A DNA stretch of 64,000 nucleotides from DASZBR01 sp035943935 (GCA_035943935.1 DASZBR010000002.1:62001-126000); one strand, 5' to 3'; positions 8,274 through 16,973 are shown, numbered from the stretch's first letter. The notes: generated by a model from the sequence alone, not told the origin. Program-made: numbers and translations.

Positions 8274-9869
8274 GTGTCAAATCTTATACCACGTGAATTT
8301 ATCAATGAGTTAATTGCTCGTACAGATATTGTCGAGCTTATTGACGCGCGCGTTCCTCTGAAAAAAGCCGGTCGAAATCATCAAGCCTGTTGTCCATTCC
8401 ACACCGAAAAATCTCCGTCGTTTACCGTTAGTGCTCAGAAGCAATTTTATTATTGCTTTGGATGTGGCGCGAGTGGAAATGCGCTGGGATTTCTCATGGC
8501 GTATGACCGCGTGGAATTTATTGATGCGGTAGAAATATTAGCCAAGCAGTTGGGTTTAGAAATTCCTGAAGACGATAATAGTAAAAACAAGAAAAAATAT
8601 TCTCAAGATTTATATGAGCCGCTTAATAAAACCAAGTTATATTACGAAAAATCTTTGCGTAGTTCTCCCGAGGCTATTCAATATTTAAAAAACAGAGGAT
8701 TGTCGGGTGAAACAGTCAAGAAATATCATATTGGCTTTGCGCCCGATCGCAAAAAAATTACGTTTCCTATTCACGATAGACGGGGTCGAGTCATTGGCTT
8801 TGGATGGCGTGTATTAGATAATTCTTTGCCCAAATATATTAATTCACCTGACAGCCCGCTGTTTCATAAAAGCCAAGTTTTATATGGCTTATATGAAGCA
8901 CGCGAAGCCAATCGTGATCTTGAAAAAATATTAGTGGTTGAGGGATATATGGATGTCGTGTCTCTCGCGCAAGCAGATATTACGTTTGCCGTAGCAACAT
9001 TAGGTACCGCGACAACGCAGCAACATGTTACTCAGCTTCTTTCACAAACAGACAAAATTATTTTTTGTTTTGATGGAGATACGGCAGGTAAAAAAGCCGC
9101 CTGGCGTGCATTGGAATCTACTTTACCTGTTTTACAAGATAATACAGAAGCCAGATTTTTGTTTTTACCCGAAGGCGAAGATCCCGATTCTTTGGTTAAG
9201 AAAATTGGCAAAGATGATTTTTTGATGTTATTAGAATCAGCCCAATCACTGGGAGATGTTTTCTACGGGCATATTAAATCTCAAGTCAGTAGCAATACCA
9301 CAGAAGGTCGTGCGCAATTAGTTCACTTAGCGTTACCCTATATTGAAAGCATTTCAGCACCTATTTTTAGGGAAATGATGTTAGACCGATTAGCGGAGAT
9401 GGTGCGAATGGAAAAGAATCAGCTAAATAAATTTGTCGCAAAAATAGCGAGAGCAGAAAATTCAGGTAAATTGCAGCGAACGCCGATGCGTTTAGCCATT
9501 GCACTTTTATTACAAAATCCTATTCTATTTAATGCTATTAAAGAAGATTTAGAAAATTTAGATTTGCCGGGCAGTGAAGTCTTAAAAGAAATATTTGCGG
9601 AGCTTAAGCAAAATTCGTCAGTGACGACGGCGAGTTTGTTGGAATGTTTTCGAGATAAGCCCAATGTAGAATTGATTCATAAATTGGCGGCGTGGGAACA
9701 TGGTGTGCCGGAAGAAGGGATTACGCAAGAATTTCAAGGTATCGTGACTCATCTTTTAAAGCAGCAGCATCAAAGTAAAATAGAACATTTGCTTAAGAAA
9801 GCGAATTTAAATACCCTGACAGAAGATGAGAAACGAATGTTGCAGGGGATGTTGGGAGAGAAAACGTGA
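8274..9869 (+). CDS. dnaG: DNA primase
   Basis: A 531-residue primase read from a GTG codon; an ATG two bases earlier is out of frame. The CHC2 zinc finger (CCPFH followed by YYCFGCGASG) lies at about residues 38-65. The TOPRIM core follows, with VVEGYMDV and FCFDGDTAGKKAA. The C-terminal helicase-interaction part is shorter than in E. coli (581 residues). It makes RNA primers at the fork. In the classical operon rpoD follows; here the next gene is a zeta-toxin-like ATPase whose start overlaps the dnaG stop. Confidence 0.95.
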   Translation: MSNLIPREFINELIARTDIVELIDARVPLKKAGRNHQACCPFHTEKSPSFTVSAQKQFYYCFGCGASGNALGFLMAYDRVEFIDAVEILAKQLGLEIPEDDNSKNKKKYSQDLYEPLNKTKLYYEKSLRSSPEAIQYLKNRGLSGETVKKYHIGFAPDRKKITFPIHDRRGRVIGFGWRVLDNSLPKYINSPDSPLFHKSQVLYGLYEAREANRDLEKILVVEGYMDVVSLAQADITFAVATLGTATTQQHVTQLLSQTDKIIFCFDGDTAGKKAAWRALESTLPVLQDNTEARFLFLPEGEDPDSLVKKIGKDDFLMLLESAQSLGDVFYGHIKSQVSSNTTEGRAQLVHLALPYIESISAPIFREMMLDRLAEMVRMEKNQLNKFVAKIARAENSGKLQRTPMRLAIALLLQNPILFNAIKEDLENLDLPGSEVLKEIFAELKQNSSVTTASLLECFRDKPNVELIHKLAAWEHGVPEEGITQEFQGIVTHLLKQQHQSKIEHLLKKANLNTLTEDEKRMLQGMLGEKT

Positions 9870-10447
9870 GCGACAAGAATTTATTTTTAATCGCCGGTCC
9901 GAATGGCGCAGGAAAAACAACATCATCATTCCCTATGTTGAAAAAATTTTCGATCGATGAATACGTTAATGCAGACGCTATAGCCTATGGTTTGTCGCCA
10001 TTACAATACGATACAGTTGCTATTAAGTCTGGGCGGTTAATGTTGGAACGGATTCATTATTTATTAGAACAAAATAAAAGTTTTGCGTTTGAAACAACGT
10101 TGGCATCGAGAAGTTTTGTTAATTTGATTCAGCAGGCAAAAAAACAAAATTATAATGTGAGTTTGATTTTTTTATGGTTGGATAATGTTGAGCTTGCGCT
10201 TGAACGAGTTGAGCACAGAGTTGAAGCCGGTGGTCACGATATACCACGAAAAACTGTTATCCGTCGTTATGAGAAAGGCTTAAAGAATTTCTTTGATTTA
10301 TATGCTCCTATTGTTGATAGATGGAGTTTTTATGATAATTCAAGATCATCACCAAACTTGATTGCTGAGAAATTACATGGTGCACTGTTAGATGTGCACA
10401 ACACGAAACTTTGGGAGTTTTTATCTAAGCATGGGGATAAAAAATGA
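9866..10447 (+). CDS. Zeta-toxin-like P-loop kinase (candidate toxin)
   Basis: A 193-residue protein of the zeta toxin / COG4185 family. It has a Walker A loop GPNGAGKTT at residues 11-19 with Lys17, the VNADAIA segment expected to bind the substrate, FAFETTLASRSF, and an Arg-rich stretch HDIPRKTVIRRYEKG that would contact ATP phosphates. True zeta toxins phosphorylate UDP-N-acetylglucosamine; whether this short branch does so is not known to me. The GTG start overlaps the dnaG stop and the downstream 58-residue gene overlaps its stop, so the pair is coupled to dnaG translation. Classical epsilon antitoxin genes precede zeta; here the small partner follows. Confidence 0.82.
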   Translation: MSDKNLFLIAGPNGAGKTTSSFPMLKKFSIDEYVNADAIAYGLSPLQYDTVAIKSGRLMLERIHYLLEQNKSFAFETTLASRSFVNLIQQAKKQNYNVSLIFLWLDNVELALERVEHRVEAGGHDIPRKTVIRRYEKGLKNFFDLYAPIVDRWSFYDNSRSSPNLIAEKLHGALLDVHNTKLWEFLSKHGDKK

Positions 10448-10620
10448 TATCTGAGAAAGAATATTCAAGAAAGCTTGATGAAGCAATTCACGAAGCTGTC
10501 GCAAACGCCATCGAGCGTCATCGTAAATTGGGCGAATCCATTGTTGTTTCTGAAAATGGCAAAGTCGTTATTTTATCACCCGAAGAAATTTTGAAACGCC
10601 AACAACAGGGTAAAGCATGA
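10444..10620 (+). CDS. Small partner (candidate antitoxin) of the zeta-like kinase
   Basis: A 58-residue acidic and basic helical protein, starting MISEKEYSRKLDEAIHEAV and ending in ILSPEEILKRQQQGKA. It overlaps the toxin-like gene by 4 bases and the permease gene by 4 bases (ATGA junctions), so it is translated in chain. Small proteins with a similar middle (IERHRKLGESIVV) and a VV-x4-PEEI tail are, from memory, commonly found next to zeta-like kinases, which supports an antitoxin role. No experiment is implied. Confidence 0.7.
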   Translation: MISEKEYSRKLDEAIHEAVANAIERHRKLGESIVVSENGKVVILSPEEILKRQQQGKA

Positions 10621-11774
10621 TCTCCAAAACCATCGGCAGTATCTTAATGATTCTCGGCACTGCCGTAGGTGCCGGAATGTTAGCGTTACCGATCGCATCC
10701 GCTCATGCAAATTGGGAAACAACTTTTTTAATGATGTTCGGCAGTTGGTTTTTAATGACGACGGGCGCGTTTGCCATATTAGAAGTCAATCTCTGGTTTT
10801 CTGCTGATACGAATCTTATCAGCATGGTCGATAAAACCCTGGGAAAATATTTTAAATTATTAACCTGGTTTGTATATTTATTATTATTGTATAGCTTGCT
10901 CTGCGCGTACTTATCTGGCGGTAGTGATATTTTACGCGGATTAATTCCCCAATTATCTGCACCCGTTTCGACTATATTAGCGTTGGTGATACTGGGAAGT
11001 GTAGTCGTCCGCGGCGTGAGTTCTGTAGACATGGTCAACCGAGGCTTAATGTCTGTTAAATTATTAGCCTATGGAATCTTGGTTATAGCTATATTTCCCC
11101 ATATTAATCTCACTAATATTCATGCGGGAGATTATGTCTATAAAACCAGTACTTTAATGGTCATGATGACGTCGTTTGGATTTGCCATTATTGTCCCGAC
11201 ACTTAGAGCCTATCTCAACAGCGATGTGCCTCGATTAAAAAGAGTGTTATTGATCGGCAGTTTATTGCCATTAGTCTTATATTTATTATGGATTTTTGTG
11301 ATTCAAGGATTAATTTCCCGCGCGGCGTTGTTTCCTATGATCTCCGGCGATACCAATTCTTTATTAATGCATACCGTCAGTACGTTATTGAATAAGGGCG
11401 TATTGGGTGATATTGCGAAATTATTTATTTCTATTTGTGCCATTACCTCTTTTCTCGGTGTGTCTATATGTTTGGCAGATTTTATTGCAGATGGTTTGCA
11501 GTGGGAGAAAAAAGGATGGGTGGGAAGTAAAGTCTACGCCTTATCATTTTTGCCACCGTTAATTATAGTCTTATTAAATCCAAATATTTTTATTAAAGCC
11601 TTAAGTTATGCCGGATTGTGCTGTGTGTATTTATTAATATTATTACCCGCATTAATGCTCTACAGTGGACGATATATTAAGAAGATAGAGGGCGTGCGAA
11701 TATTACCCCAGTGCAAATATTTTATTTTAAGCTGTATTGTCGTAGGCATTTTATTGATGGTGATCAATGTATAG
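10617..11774 (+). CDS. Aromatic amino acid permease, HAAAP family (copy 1)
   Basis: A 385-residue permease with about 11 hydrophobic segments. The first carries the family signature GTAVGAGMLALP. This family (TyrP, Mtr, TnaB) imports tyrosine or tryptophan with protons; the substrate cannot be told from sequence by eye. Its ATG overlaps the stop of the small upstream gene, and its 3' end overlaps copy 2 by 8 bases. The two copies match along their whole length (GTAVGAGMLALP, VYLLL-YSLLCAYLSG, RGVSSVD-VNRGLMS), so they arose by tandem duplication. Confidence 0.88.
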   Translation: MISKTIGSILMILGTAVGAGMLALPIASAHANWETTFLMMFGSWFLMTTGAFAILEVNLWFSADTNLISMVDKTLGKYFKLLTWFVYLLLLYSLLCAYLSGGSDILRGLIPQLSAPVSTILALVILGSVVVRGVSSVDMVNRGLMSVKLLAYGILVIAIFPHINLTNIHAGDYVYKTSTLMVMMTSFGFAIIVPTLRAYLNSDVPRLKRVLLIGSLLPLVLYLLWIFVIQGLISRAALFPMISGDTNSLLMHTVSTLLNKGVLGDIAKLFISICAITSFLGVSICLADFIADGLQWEKKGWVGSKVYALSFLPPLIIVLLNPNIFIKALSYAGLCCVYLLILLPALMLYSGRYIKKIEGVRILPQCKYFILSCIVVGILLMVINV

Positions 11775-12924
11775 AAAAACCGCTGGGTGTATTTTAATGT
11801 TATTAGGTACCGCGGTCGGCGCAGGCATGTTGGCATTACCGCTTGCGACAGCACCCGCGAATTGGCAGACCACTTTATTAATGATGATAGGCAGTTGGTT
11901 AATTATGACCGCCGGTGCGTTTGCGTTACTCGAAGTTAATTTATGGTTTCCCGCGGGTGCCAATTTTATCCGCATGGCAGGCAGTACATTAGGCAAGCCC
12001 GCAAAATGGATTACGTGGGTAGTCTATTTATTATTATTTTATAGCTTGTTATGCGCGTATTTATCTGGCACGAGTGATATTTTGCATGGGTTAATTAACA
12101 GCTTGCCTCGTACAACCGCTACGCTTATTGCGCTATTTATTTTGGGAAGTATAGTTTATAGGGGCGTGAGTTCTGTTGATTTAGTTAACCGCGGACTCAT
12201 GAGTATAAAATTAGTGGCGTATATAATTCTTATAGCTGCTATTTCGCCGCATATTACGTTGCCGAATATATCAGATGGCAATTATTTTTATAAAACCAGT
12301 GCATTAATGGTCATCGTCACCTCGTTTGGATTTGGCTCTATTATTCCTACGCTAAGAGATTATCTAAAAAGCGATGTTAAGCAATTAAAATGGGTTTTAT
12401 TATTGGGCAGTATTTTGCCTATGGTAATTTATTTATTATGGATTGCGTCTACGCAGGGTTTGTTACCCAGAGATAATTTAATTCAGATGGCCCACTCGTC
12501 TGAGCCCAACTCCATGTTAATGCACGGCATCAGTACTTTATTGGATAATGGCTTGTTGGGTGTAATCACAAAAGTATTTATCTCTATCTGTGCCGTAACG
12601 TCTTTTTTAAATGTATCCATTGGACTAGTAGATTTTATCGCCGATGGCCTACAATCAGAGCGTGAAATAAAAGTATATGCGTTAGCTTTTTTACCGCCGT
12701 TAATAATCGTTTTGATAGCGCCGGGAATATTTATTAAAGCCTTAAGTTATGCCGGATTTTGTTGTGTATTTTTATTAATCTTATTGCCCATGTTAATGCT
12801 ATACCGTGGGCGATATATCCAGAAGCATGAAGGCGTACGATTTCTACCCAATACGAAAATCTTAATTTTGGGTTGTGCGTTGATTGCCGTAATCTTAATG
12901 ATCTTACAATGGGTGAATGTTTAA
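11767..12924 (+). CDS. Aromatic amino acid permease, HAAAP family (copy 2)
   Basis: A 385-residue paralogue of the preceding gene with the same length and topology. It starts MYRKTAGCILMLLGTAVGAG. By eye well over half of the residues agree with copy 1. Differences cluster in the loop around residues 235-250 and just before the ninth hydrophobic segment, where copy 2 is shorter after FIADGLQ. That fits two transporters with diverged substrate preference, or simple drift. It overlaps copy 1 by 8 bases and pmbA follows almost directly. Confidence 0.88.
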   Translation: MYRKTAGCILMLLGTAVGAGMLALPLATAPANWQTTLLMMIGSWLIMTAGAFALLEVNLWFPAGANFIRMAGSTLGKPAKWITWVVYLLLFYSLLCAYLSGTSDILHGLINSLPRTTATLIALFILGSIVYRGVSSVDLVNRGLMSIKLVAYIILIAAISPHITLPNISDGNYFYKTSALMVIVTSFGFGSIIPTLRDYLKSDVKQLKWVLLLGSILPMVIYLLWIASTQGLLPRDNLIQMAHSSEPNSMLMHGISTLLDNGLLGVITKVFISICAVTSFLNVSIGLVDFIADGLQSEREIKVYALAFLPPLIIVLIAPGIFIKALSYAGFCCVFLLILLPMLMLYRGRYIQKHEGVRFLPNTKILILGCALIAVILMILQWVNV

Positions 12925-12925
12925 C

Positions 12926-14239
12926 ATGGATAAAATTAAAGCGTTAGTTGAAGAGGCATTGAAGCTTGCAAAGAAAGAAGGCGCAGATGCGGCAGAAGTC
13001 GTGGCGAGTATGACGCAGGGATTTACCGCGAATATTCGTTTAGGCGAAGTCGATACGATTGAATATCATCGCGATAATGGCGTCGATATAACGGTGTATC
13101 GAGATAATTGTCAGGGTTCAACGAGCACGACAGATATCAGTCCTCAAGCGATAGAAAACGCCGTAAAAAAAGCGTGTTTGATTGCTAAAGTCACAGGTGC
13201 GGATCCGTGTCATGGTTTGGCCGATGAAAAATTATTGGCAAAAAAATATCCCAATTTAGATTTAAATCATCCGTGGGGTATTGATGTTCCGCAAGCGATT
13301 GAATTGGCCAAAGAATGTGAAGATGCCGGACGAAAATTTAATCCGCAAATTACAAATTCCGAAGGTGCGTCGGTAAGTACGTATGACGGAAAGTTTATCT
13401 ATGGCAATACCAATAATTTCGTCGAAGGGTATGCCTCAACGCGTCACAGTATTAACTGTGTTTTATTAGCGGAAGGGGATCACAATAAAGAACGTGATTA
13501 TGAATTCAGTGTTGCACGCGATGCGGCTGAATTATGGACGCCTAAATTTATCGGTGAAGAAGCGGCGCGCAAAACGATTGCTCGGCTTAATGGTAAAAAA
13601 TTATCGACCAGACAGACGCCCGTTATTTTTTCTCCGCGGGTGGCGAGTGGATTATTGGGGAATTTTATTGCCGCTATTCGGGGAAGTAATATTTACCGTA
13701 AATCGTCTTTTTTGTTGGATGCGTTAGGCCATAAAATATTTCCTGAATTTATTACTATTATAGAAGATCCGTTGATTCCCAAAGCATTGGGCAGTGCGCC
13801 GTTTGATCATGAAGGCGTTGCCACCAAAAAGAAAAATGTTATTGAGAAGGGCATATTGCAAAATTATGTATTAGACACATACTCTGCGCGTAAATTAGGG
13901 TTACAAACGACAGGTAATTCGGGTGGTGTGCATAATTTAGAAATTATTCCGACGGCGGGAAATCTCGATGAATTATTGAAAAAAATGGGAACGGGATTAT
14001 TGGTGACTGAAGTCATGGGGCAGGGAGTGAATATTGTCACGGGTGATTATTCGCGTGGTGCGTCAGGATTTTGGATAGAAAATGGCCAGATTCAATATCC
14101 CGTACATGAAATTACGATTGCCGGAAATTTAAAAGACATGTTTTTAAATTTGGTTGCTGCAGGAAATGATGTCGATAAACGGGGTGGTATTTTGTCAGGT
14201 TCGTTGTTGCTTGAAAATATGACGGTAGCGGGGGAGTAA
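12926..14239 (+). CDS. pmbA: Metalloprotease TldE/PmbA
   Basis: A protein of about 437 residues with the TldD/PmbA fold. The N-terminal half holds VEEALKLAKKEGADAAEV and the C-terminal half ends with GILSGSLLLENMTVAGE. TldD/TldE form a heterodimer that trims peptides such as microcin B17 precursor and CcdA; TldE lacks the zinc motif, as here. The ATG at 12926 is preferred; the in-frame ATG at 12917 would add three residues inside the permease stop. gmhA follows after 3 bases. Confidence 0.92.
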   Translation: MDKIKALVEEALKLAKKEGADAAEVVASMTQGFTANIRLGEVDTIEYHRDNGVDITVYRDNCQGSTSTTDISPQAIENAVKKACLIAKVTGADPCHGLADEKLLAKKYPNLDLNHPWGIDVPQAIELAKECEDAGRKFNPQITNSEGASVSTYDGKFIYGNTNNFVEGYASTRHSINCVLLAEGDHNKERDYEFSVARDAAELWTPKFIGEEAARKTIARLNGKKLSTRQTPVIFSPRVASGLLGNFIAAIRGSNIYRKSSFLLDALGHKIFPEFITIIEDPLIPKALGSAPFDHEGVATKKKNVIEKGILQNYVLDTYSARKLGLQTTGNSGGVHNLEIIPTAGNLDELLKKMGTGLLVTEVMGQGVNIVTGDYSRGASGFWIENGQIQYPVHEITIAGNLKDMFLNLVAAGNDVDKRGGILSGSLLLENMTVAGE

Positions 14240-14242
14240 ACC

Positions 14243-14806
14243 ATGTTGAATTTTAATGCTATTTTAAAAGAACATTTAGAGGTAATTAAAAATTGCGAAT
14301 CGTTATTACCACAACTCGAAAAAACCGCTGAAAAAATTATTACTGCTTTGAAAAATGGCGGAACGGTGTATTGGCTCGGCAATGGCGGAAGTGCATCCGA
14401 TGCACAACACATGGCGGCTGAATTAGTGGGACGATTTAAAAAAGAACGTCGCGCATTACCATCTTTATCATTATCAACAGACACTTCTTTATTAACAGCT
14501 TTAAGTAATGATTATGATTTTAATATTATATTTTCTAGACAATTAGAAGCGTTCTGTAAACCCAATGATATCGTCATTGCATTATCGACATCGGGTAATA
14601 GCGAGAATATCTTGAAGGGTATTGATATGGCGAAATCCAAAGGCGCTTTTACTATAGCATTCACAGGCGAAACTGGCGGTAAATTAAAAGCTAAAGTCGA
14701 TACGTGTTTTTTAATACCTTCTAAAATTACAGCCAGAATTCAAGAGGCGACGACTTTATTGTGTCATACGATGTGTGAAAAGATTGATGACGTCCTGTCA
14801 TCCTGA
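14243..14806 (+). CDS. gmhA: Phosphoheptose isomerase
   Basis: A 187-residue SIS-domain protein. The GmhA signatures are GNGGSASDAQHMAAELVGRFKKER, given here as GNGGSASDAQHMAAEL then VGRFKKER, followed by LSTDTSLLTALSNDY and ALSTSGNSENI. It converts sedoheptulose 7-phosphate to heptose 7-phosphate for lipopolysaccharide core, consistent with waaC and waaF in this window. A DiaA-like role is less likely given the RRALPSLSLSTDTS segment. The last three codons and the stop (CTG TCA TCC TGA) are supplied by a REP-like repeat that begins at 14795. Confidence 0.9.
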   Translation: MLNFNAILKEHLEVIKNCESLLPQLEKTAEKIITALKNGGTVYWLGNGGSASDAQHMAAELVGRFKKERRALPSLSLSTDTSLLTALSNDYDFNIIFSRQLEAFCKPNDIVIALSTSGNSENILKGIDMAKSKGAFTIAFTGETGGKLKAKVDTCFLIPSKITARIQEATTLLCHTMCEKIDDVLSS

Positions 14807-14834
14807 GCGTAGCGAAGGATCTGCTTCTTCTTTT
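14795..14834 (+). repeat. Solitary REP-like repeat ending gmhA
   Basis: This 40-base segment (CTGTCATCCTGAG, then CGAAGGATCTGCTTCTTCT) belongs to the same family as the two arms flanking the GIY-YIG gene at 24.7-25.3 kb. It has a shorter centre, GCGTAG instead of the GAGCGTCTTTTCGCGA type. TCCT near the start can pair with AGGA across the centre as a small hairpin. It contains the gmhA stop codon. Confidence 0.75.
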
Positions 14835-15136
14835 GCTGCGTTAGATACATAAATAACTTTAAAAAAGAAAAAGTGGTTTTACCTTGATGAAGTGTTGGGA
14901 TTGATGAATAATTAAGCCACGTTTTTTATATTTAATAAGGAGAAAGCTGTGGCAAAAATGAAGGTGTTGAATCAGGAGATCACGTTGTATTCCATTAAAG
15001 AATCTGACTTTATCTGTATTACTGATATCGCAAGATATAAAAACCCCGAGCATACTGATGATCTTATTCGCAGTTGGTTGCGAAACCGTAATACGATTGA
15101 ATTTCTTGGTGTTTGGGAACAATTAAACAATCCCGA

Positions 15137-15168
15137 TTTTAAACACGTCGAATTCGACGGGTTTAGAA
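15137..15168. repeat. Imperfect 32-bp palindrome, copy 1 (inside KilA-N gene)
   Basis: Centred on GTCGAATTCGAC between 15152 and 15153, with 16-bp arms and two mismatched pairs. Read in the coding frame it gives FKHVEFDGFRK. It shares its centre with copies 2 and 3. Confidence 0.8.
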
Positions 15169-15786
15169 AAAAGGCGGGGCTGAATAGTTTTACGTTAACG
15201 CCAAAACAATGGATTGAAAATACTGATGCCATCGGGTTGGTTTCTAAAACGGGTCGGTATGGTGGAACCTATGCCCATAAAGATATTGCCTTTGAGTTTG
15301 CATCTTGGATATCGGTTGAATTCAAACTTTATCTCATCAAAGAATTTCAGCGGGTCAAAGAAGCTGAACATAAAACATTGGGTTGGGATATTAAACGTAA
15401 TATCGCAAAATTAAACTATAAGATACATACCAGTGCTGTTAAGAAGCATTTGATTCCCAAGTTGCTCAGTGCAACGCGTGTTTCGCATATTTATGCCAGT
15501 GAAGCAGACCTTTTAAATGTAGCTTTATTTGGACAAACGGCTGCGGAGTGGCGTGCTGATCATCCTGGAGTAAAAGGTAACATGCGCGATGAAGCGGATA
15601 TGGCTCAGCTCATCTGTTTGTCTAACCTGGAAAATCTTAATGCTTTTTTTATTGAAGAAGTTTAAGTCAATCTGAACGATTGACTAAATTGAATAAGATT
15701 GCGATTCACCAGATGACTCTGTTGGTGGATGGGGAACAACGATTGTACGGTGGTCGCCAACTTAAAAGTGACGCTTCGATCAAGAA

Positions 15787-15818
15787 TTCTAATCCCGTCG
15801 AATTCGACGGGATTAGAA
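15787..15818. repeat. Perfect 32-bp palindrome, copy 2 (KilA-N tail)
   Basis: Both 16-bp arms pair perfectly around CCCGTCGAATTCGACGGG. It lies in the shifted reading frame of the KilA-N tail, where it reads NPVEFDGIRK and is followed directly by the stop at 15821. Confidence 0.92.
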
Positions 15819-15848
15819 AATAAGATGGCGCTCTGACGGGCTCTTAAA

Positions 15849-15880
15849 TTTTAAACCCGTCGAATTCGACGGGTTTAAAA
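15849..15880. repeat. Perfect 32-bp palindrome, copy 3 (dapE 3' end, terminator-like)
   Basis: Again a perfect 16-bp-arm palindrome around CCCGTCGAATTCGACGGG, flanked by TTTTAAA and TTTAAAA. It lies between convergent KilA-N and dapE and includes the dapE stop codon at 15875. The GC-rich stem with flanking T runs could end transcription from both sides. In the + frame it reads NFKPVEFDGFK, like the other copies. Confidence 0.9.
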
Positions 15881-16969
15881 CAGTAAAAGGTTTTCTAAAA
15901 TACTTTCGTAAACTTGAGCTAACTCATCCAACTCAGAAATTTTCACTTTCTCATTAATCTGATGAATCGTATCGTTACATACACCCAACTCAACAATCTC
16001 TGTTCCTAATGGCGCAATAAATCTGCCATCTGAAGTTCCGCCACTCGTTGATAATTCTGGCGTAAAACCTAAAGATTTAATTACCGCATCAATGAGTTTG
16101 TCTTTGGAGGTTAAGAAGGGTTTGCCAGAATGATTCCAGATGATTTTATAATTTAATGTATATTTCTTTAAGATACTTTCGAATTTTTCTTGAAGTTGTT
16201 CTGCGGTAAAATTGGCTGAATATCTGAAATTACATAATAATTTTAATTCGCCCGGAATAACATTGGTTGCTCCCGTGCCTGAATTAATATTAGATATTTG
16301 CAAGCTTGTCGTTTCATCAAATTTAAGATTAATTAAGTCATTAAGGGCAGGAATAATATTATGTATAGGATTATCCGCTAAATGGGGATAAGCAATATGG
16401 CCCTGTTTGCCATGAACAATTAATTCTGCAGAAAGAGTCCCGCGTCGTCCCACTTTGACAATATCACCCACTTTATTGGAACTAGAAGGCTCGCCGACTA
16501 AACAGTAATCTATTTTTATATTTTTAGTTTTAAAATATTCAACGACTTTGGCGACGCCATTTATAGATGGCCCTTCTTCGTCGCTGGTCAGTAAAAATCC
16601 AATTGAACCCATATGATTAGGATTATGTTTAATAAAATTTTCGATGGCTATTATCATAGCTGCGATATTACTTTTCATGTCTTGCGCGCCACGGCCATAT
16701 AAAAAGCCATTTTTTTCTGTGGCAGTGAAGGGTGGTGAATGCCACTTATCTAATGGCCCTGTTGGAACGACGTCAGTGTGGCCAAGAAATATAAATAATG
16801 GCGCGGATTTGCCGCGTACAGCCCATAAATTTTTAACATCATGAAAGGGCAGATGATTAATTTCAAAGCCTAGTTTTTGTAATCTATCTGCAATGAGATC
16901 CTGGCAGCCATTATCATCTGGCGTAATAGAAGCGAGATTAATTAATTGCTTGGTTAGCTCGAGAGTCAT
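15875..16969 (-). CDS. dapE: Succinyl-diaminopimelate desuccinylase
   Basis: A 364-residue M20 metallohydrolase with the zinc ligands in FLGHTDVVPTG and GRGAQDMKSN and the catalytic and metal glutamates in TSDEEGPS. It removes succinate from N-succinyl-LL-diaminopimelate for lysine and meso-DAP synthesis, so it feeds murein building. I take the ATG at 16969 (MTLELTKQLINLASITPDD), 4 bases after the upp stop; the open frame runs 13 codons further upstream into upp without family similarity. The stop codon lies in the third KilA-N-region palindrome. Confidence 0.93.
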   Translation of the reverse strand: MTLELTKQLINLASITPDDNGCQDLIADRLQKLGFEINHLPFHDVKNLWAVRGKSAPLFIFLGHTDVVPTGPLDKWHSPPFTATEKNGFLYGRGAQDMKSNIAAMIIAIENFIKHNPNHMGSIGFLLTSDEEGPSINGVAKVVEYFKTKNIKIDYCLVGEPSSSNKVGDIVKVGRRGTLSAELIVHGKQGHIAYPHLADNPIHNIIPALNDLINLKFDETTSLQISNINSGTGATNVIPGELKLLCNFRYSANFTAEQLQEKFESILKKYTLNYKIIWNHSGKPFLTSKDKLIDAVIKSLGFTPELSTSGGTSDGRFIAPLGTEIVELGVCNDTIHQINEKVKISELDELAQVYESILENLLLF

Positions 16970-16973
16970 GAGG

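Larger units (their letters stand above)
14949..15823 (+). pseudogene. KilA-N domain protein, frameshifted near the C-terminus
   Basis: A GTG start at 14949 follows an AAGGAG ribosome site. The first 238 codons (to a stop at 15665) give a KilA-N protein: ITDIARYKNPEHTDDLIRSWLRNR, quoted as ITDIARYKNPEHTDDL then IRSWLRNR, followed by TPKQWIENTDAIGL and GRYGGTYAHKDIAFEFASWI. Just before the stop the frame slips. Read from base 15662, it continues LSQSERLTKLNKIAIHQMTL and so on through VEFDGIRK to a stop at 15821-15823. Restoring one base (GAAGGT instead of GAAGT) would give a 291-residue protein of ordinary family length. KilA-N is a DNA-binding domain of phages and large DNA viruses. It is either a truncated gene or a sequencing error. 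Confidence 0.82.

Noticed and set aside
14243..14806. DiaA instead of GmhA
   Set aside because: The motif string and the presence of waaC/waaF favour phosphoheptose isomerase; the diaA neighbours (yraN, lpoA) are not here.
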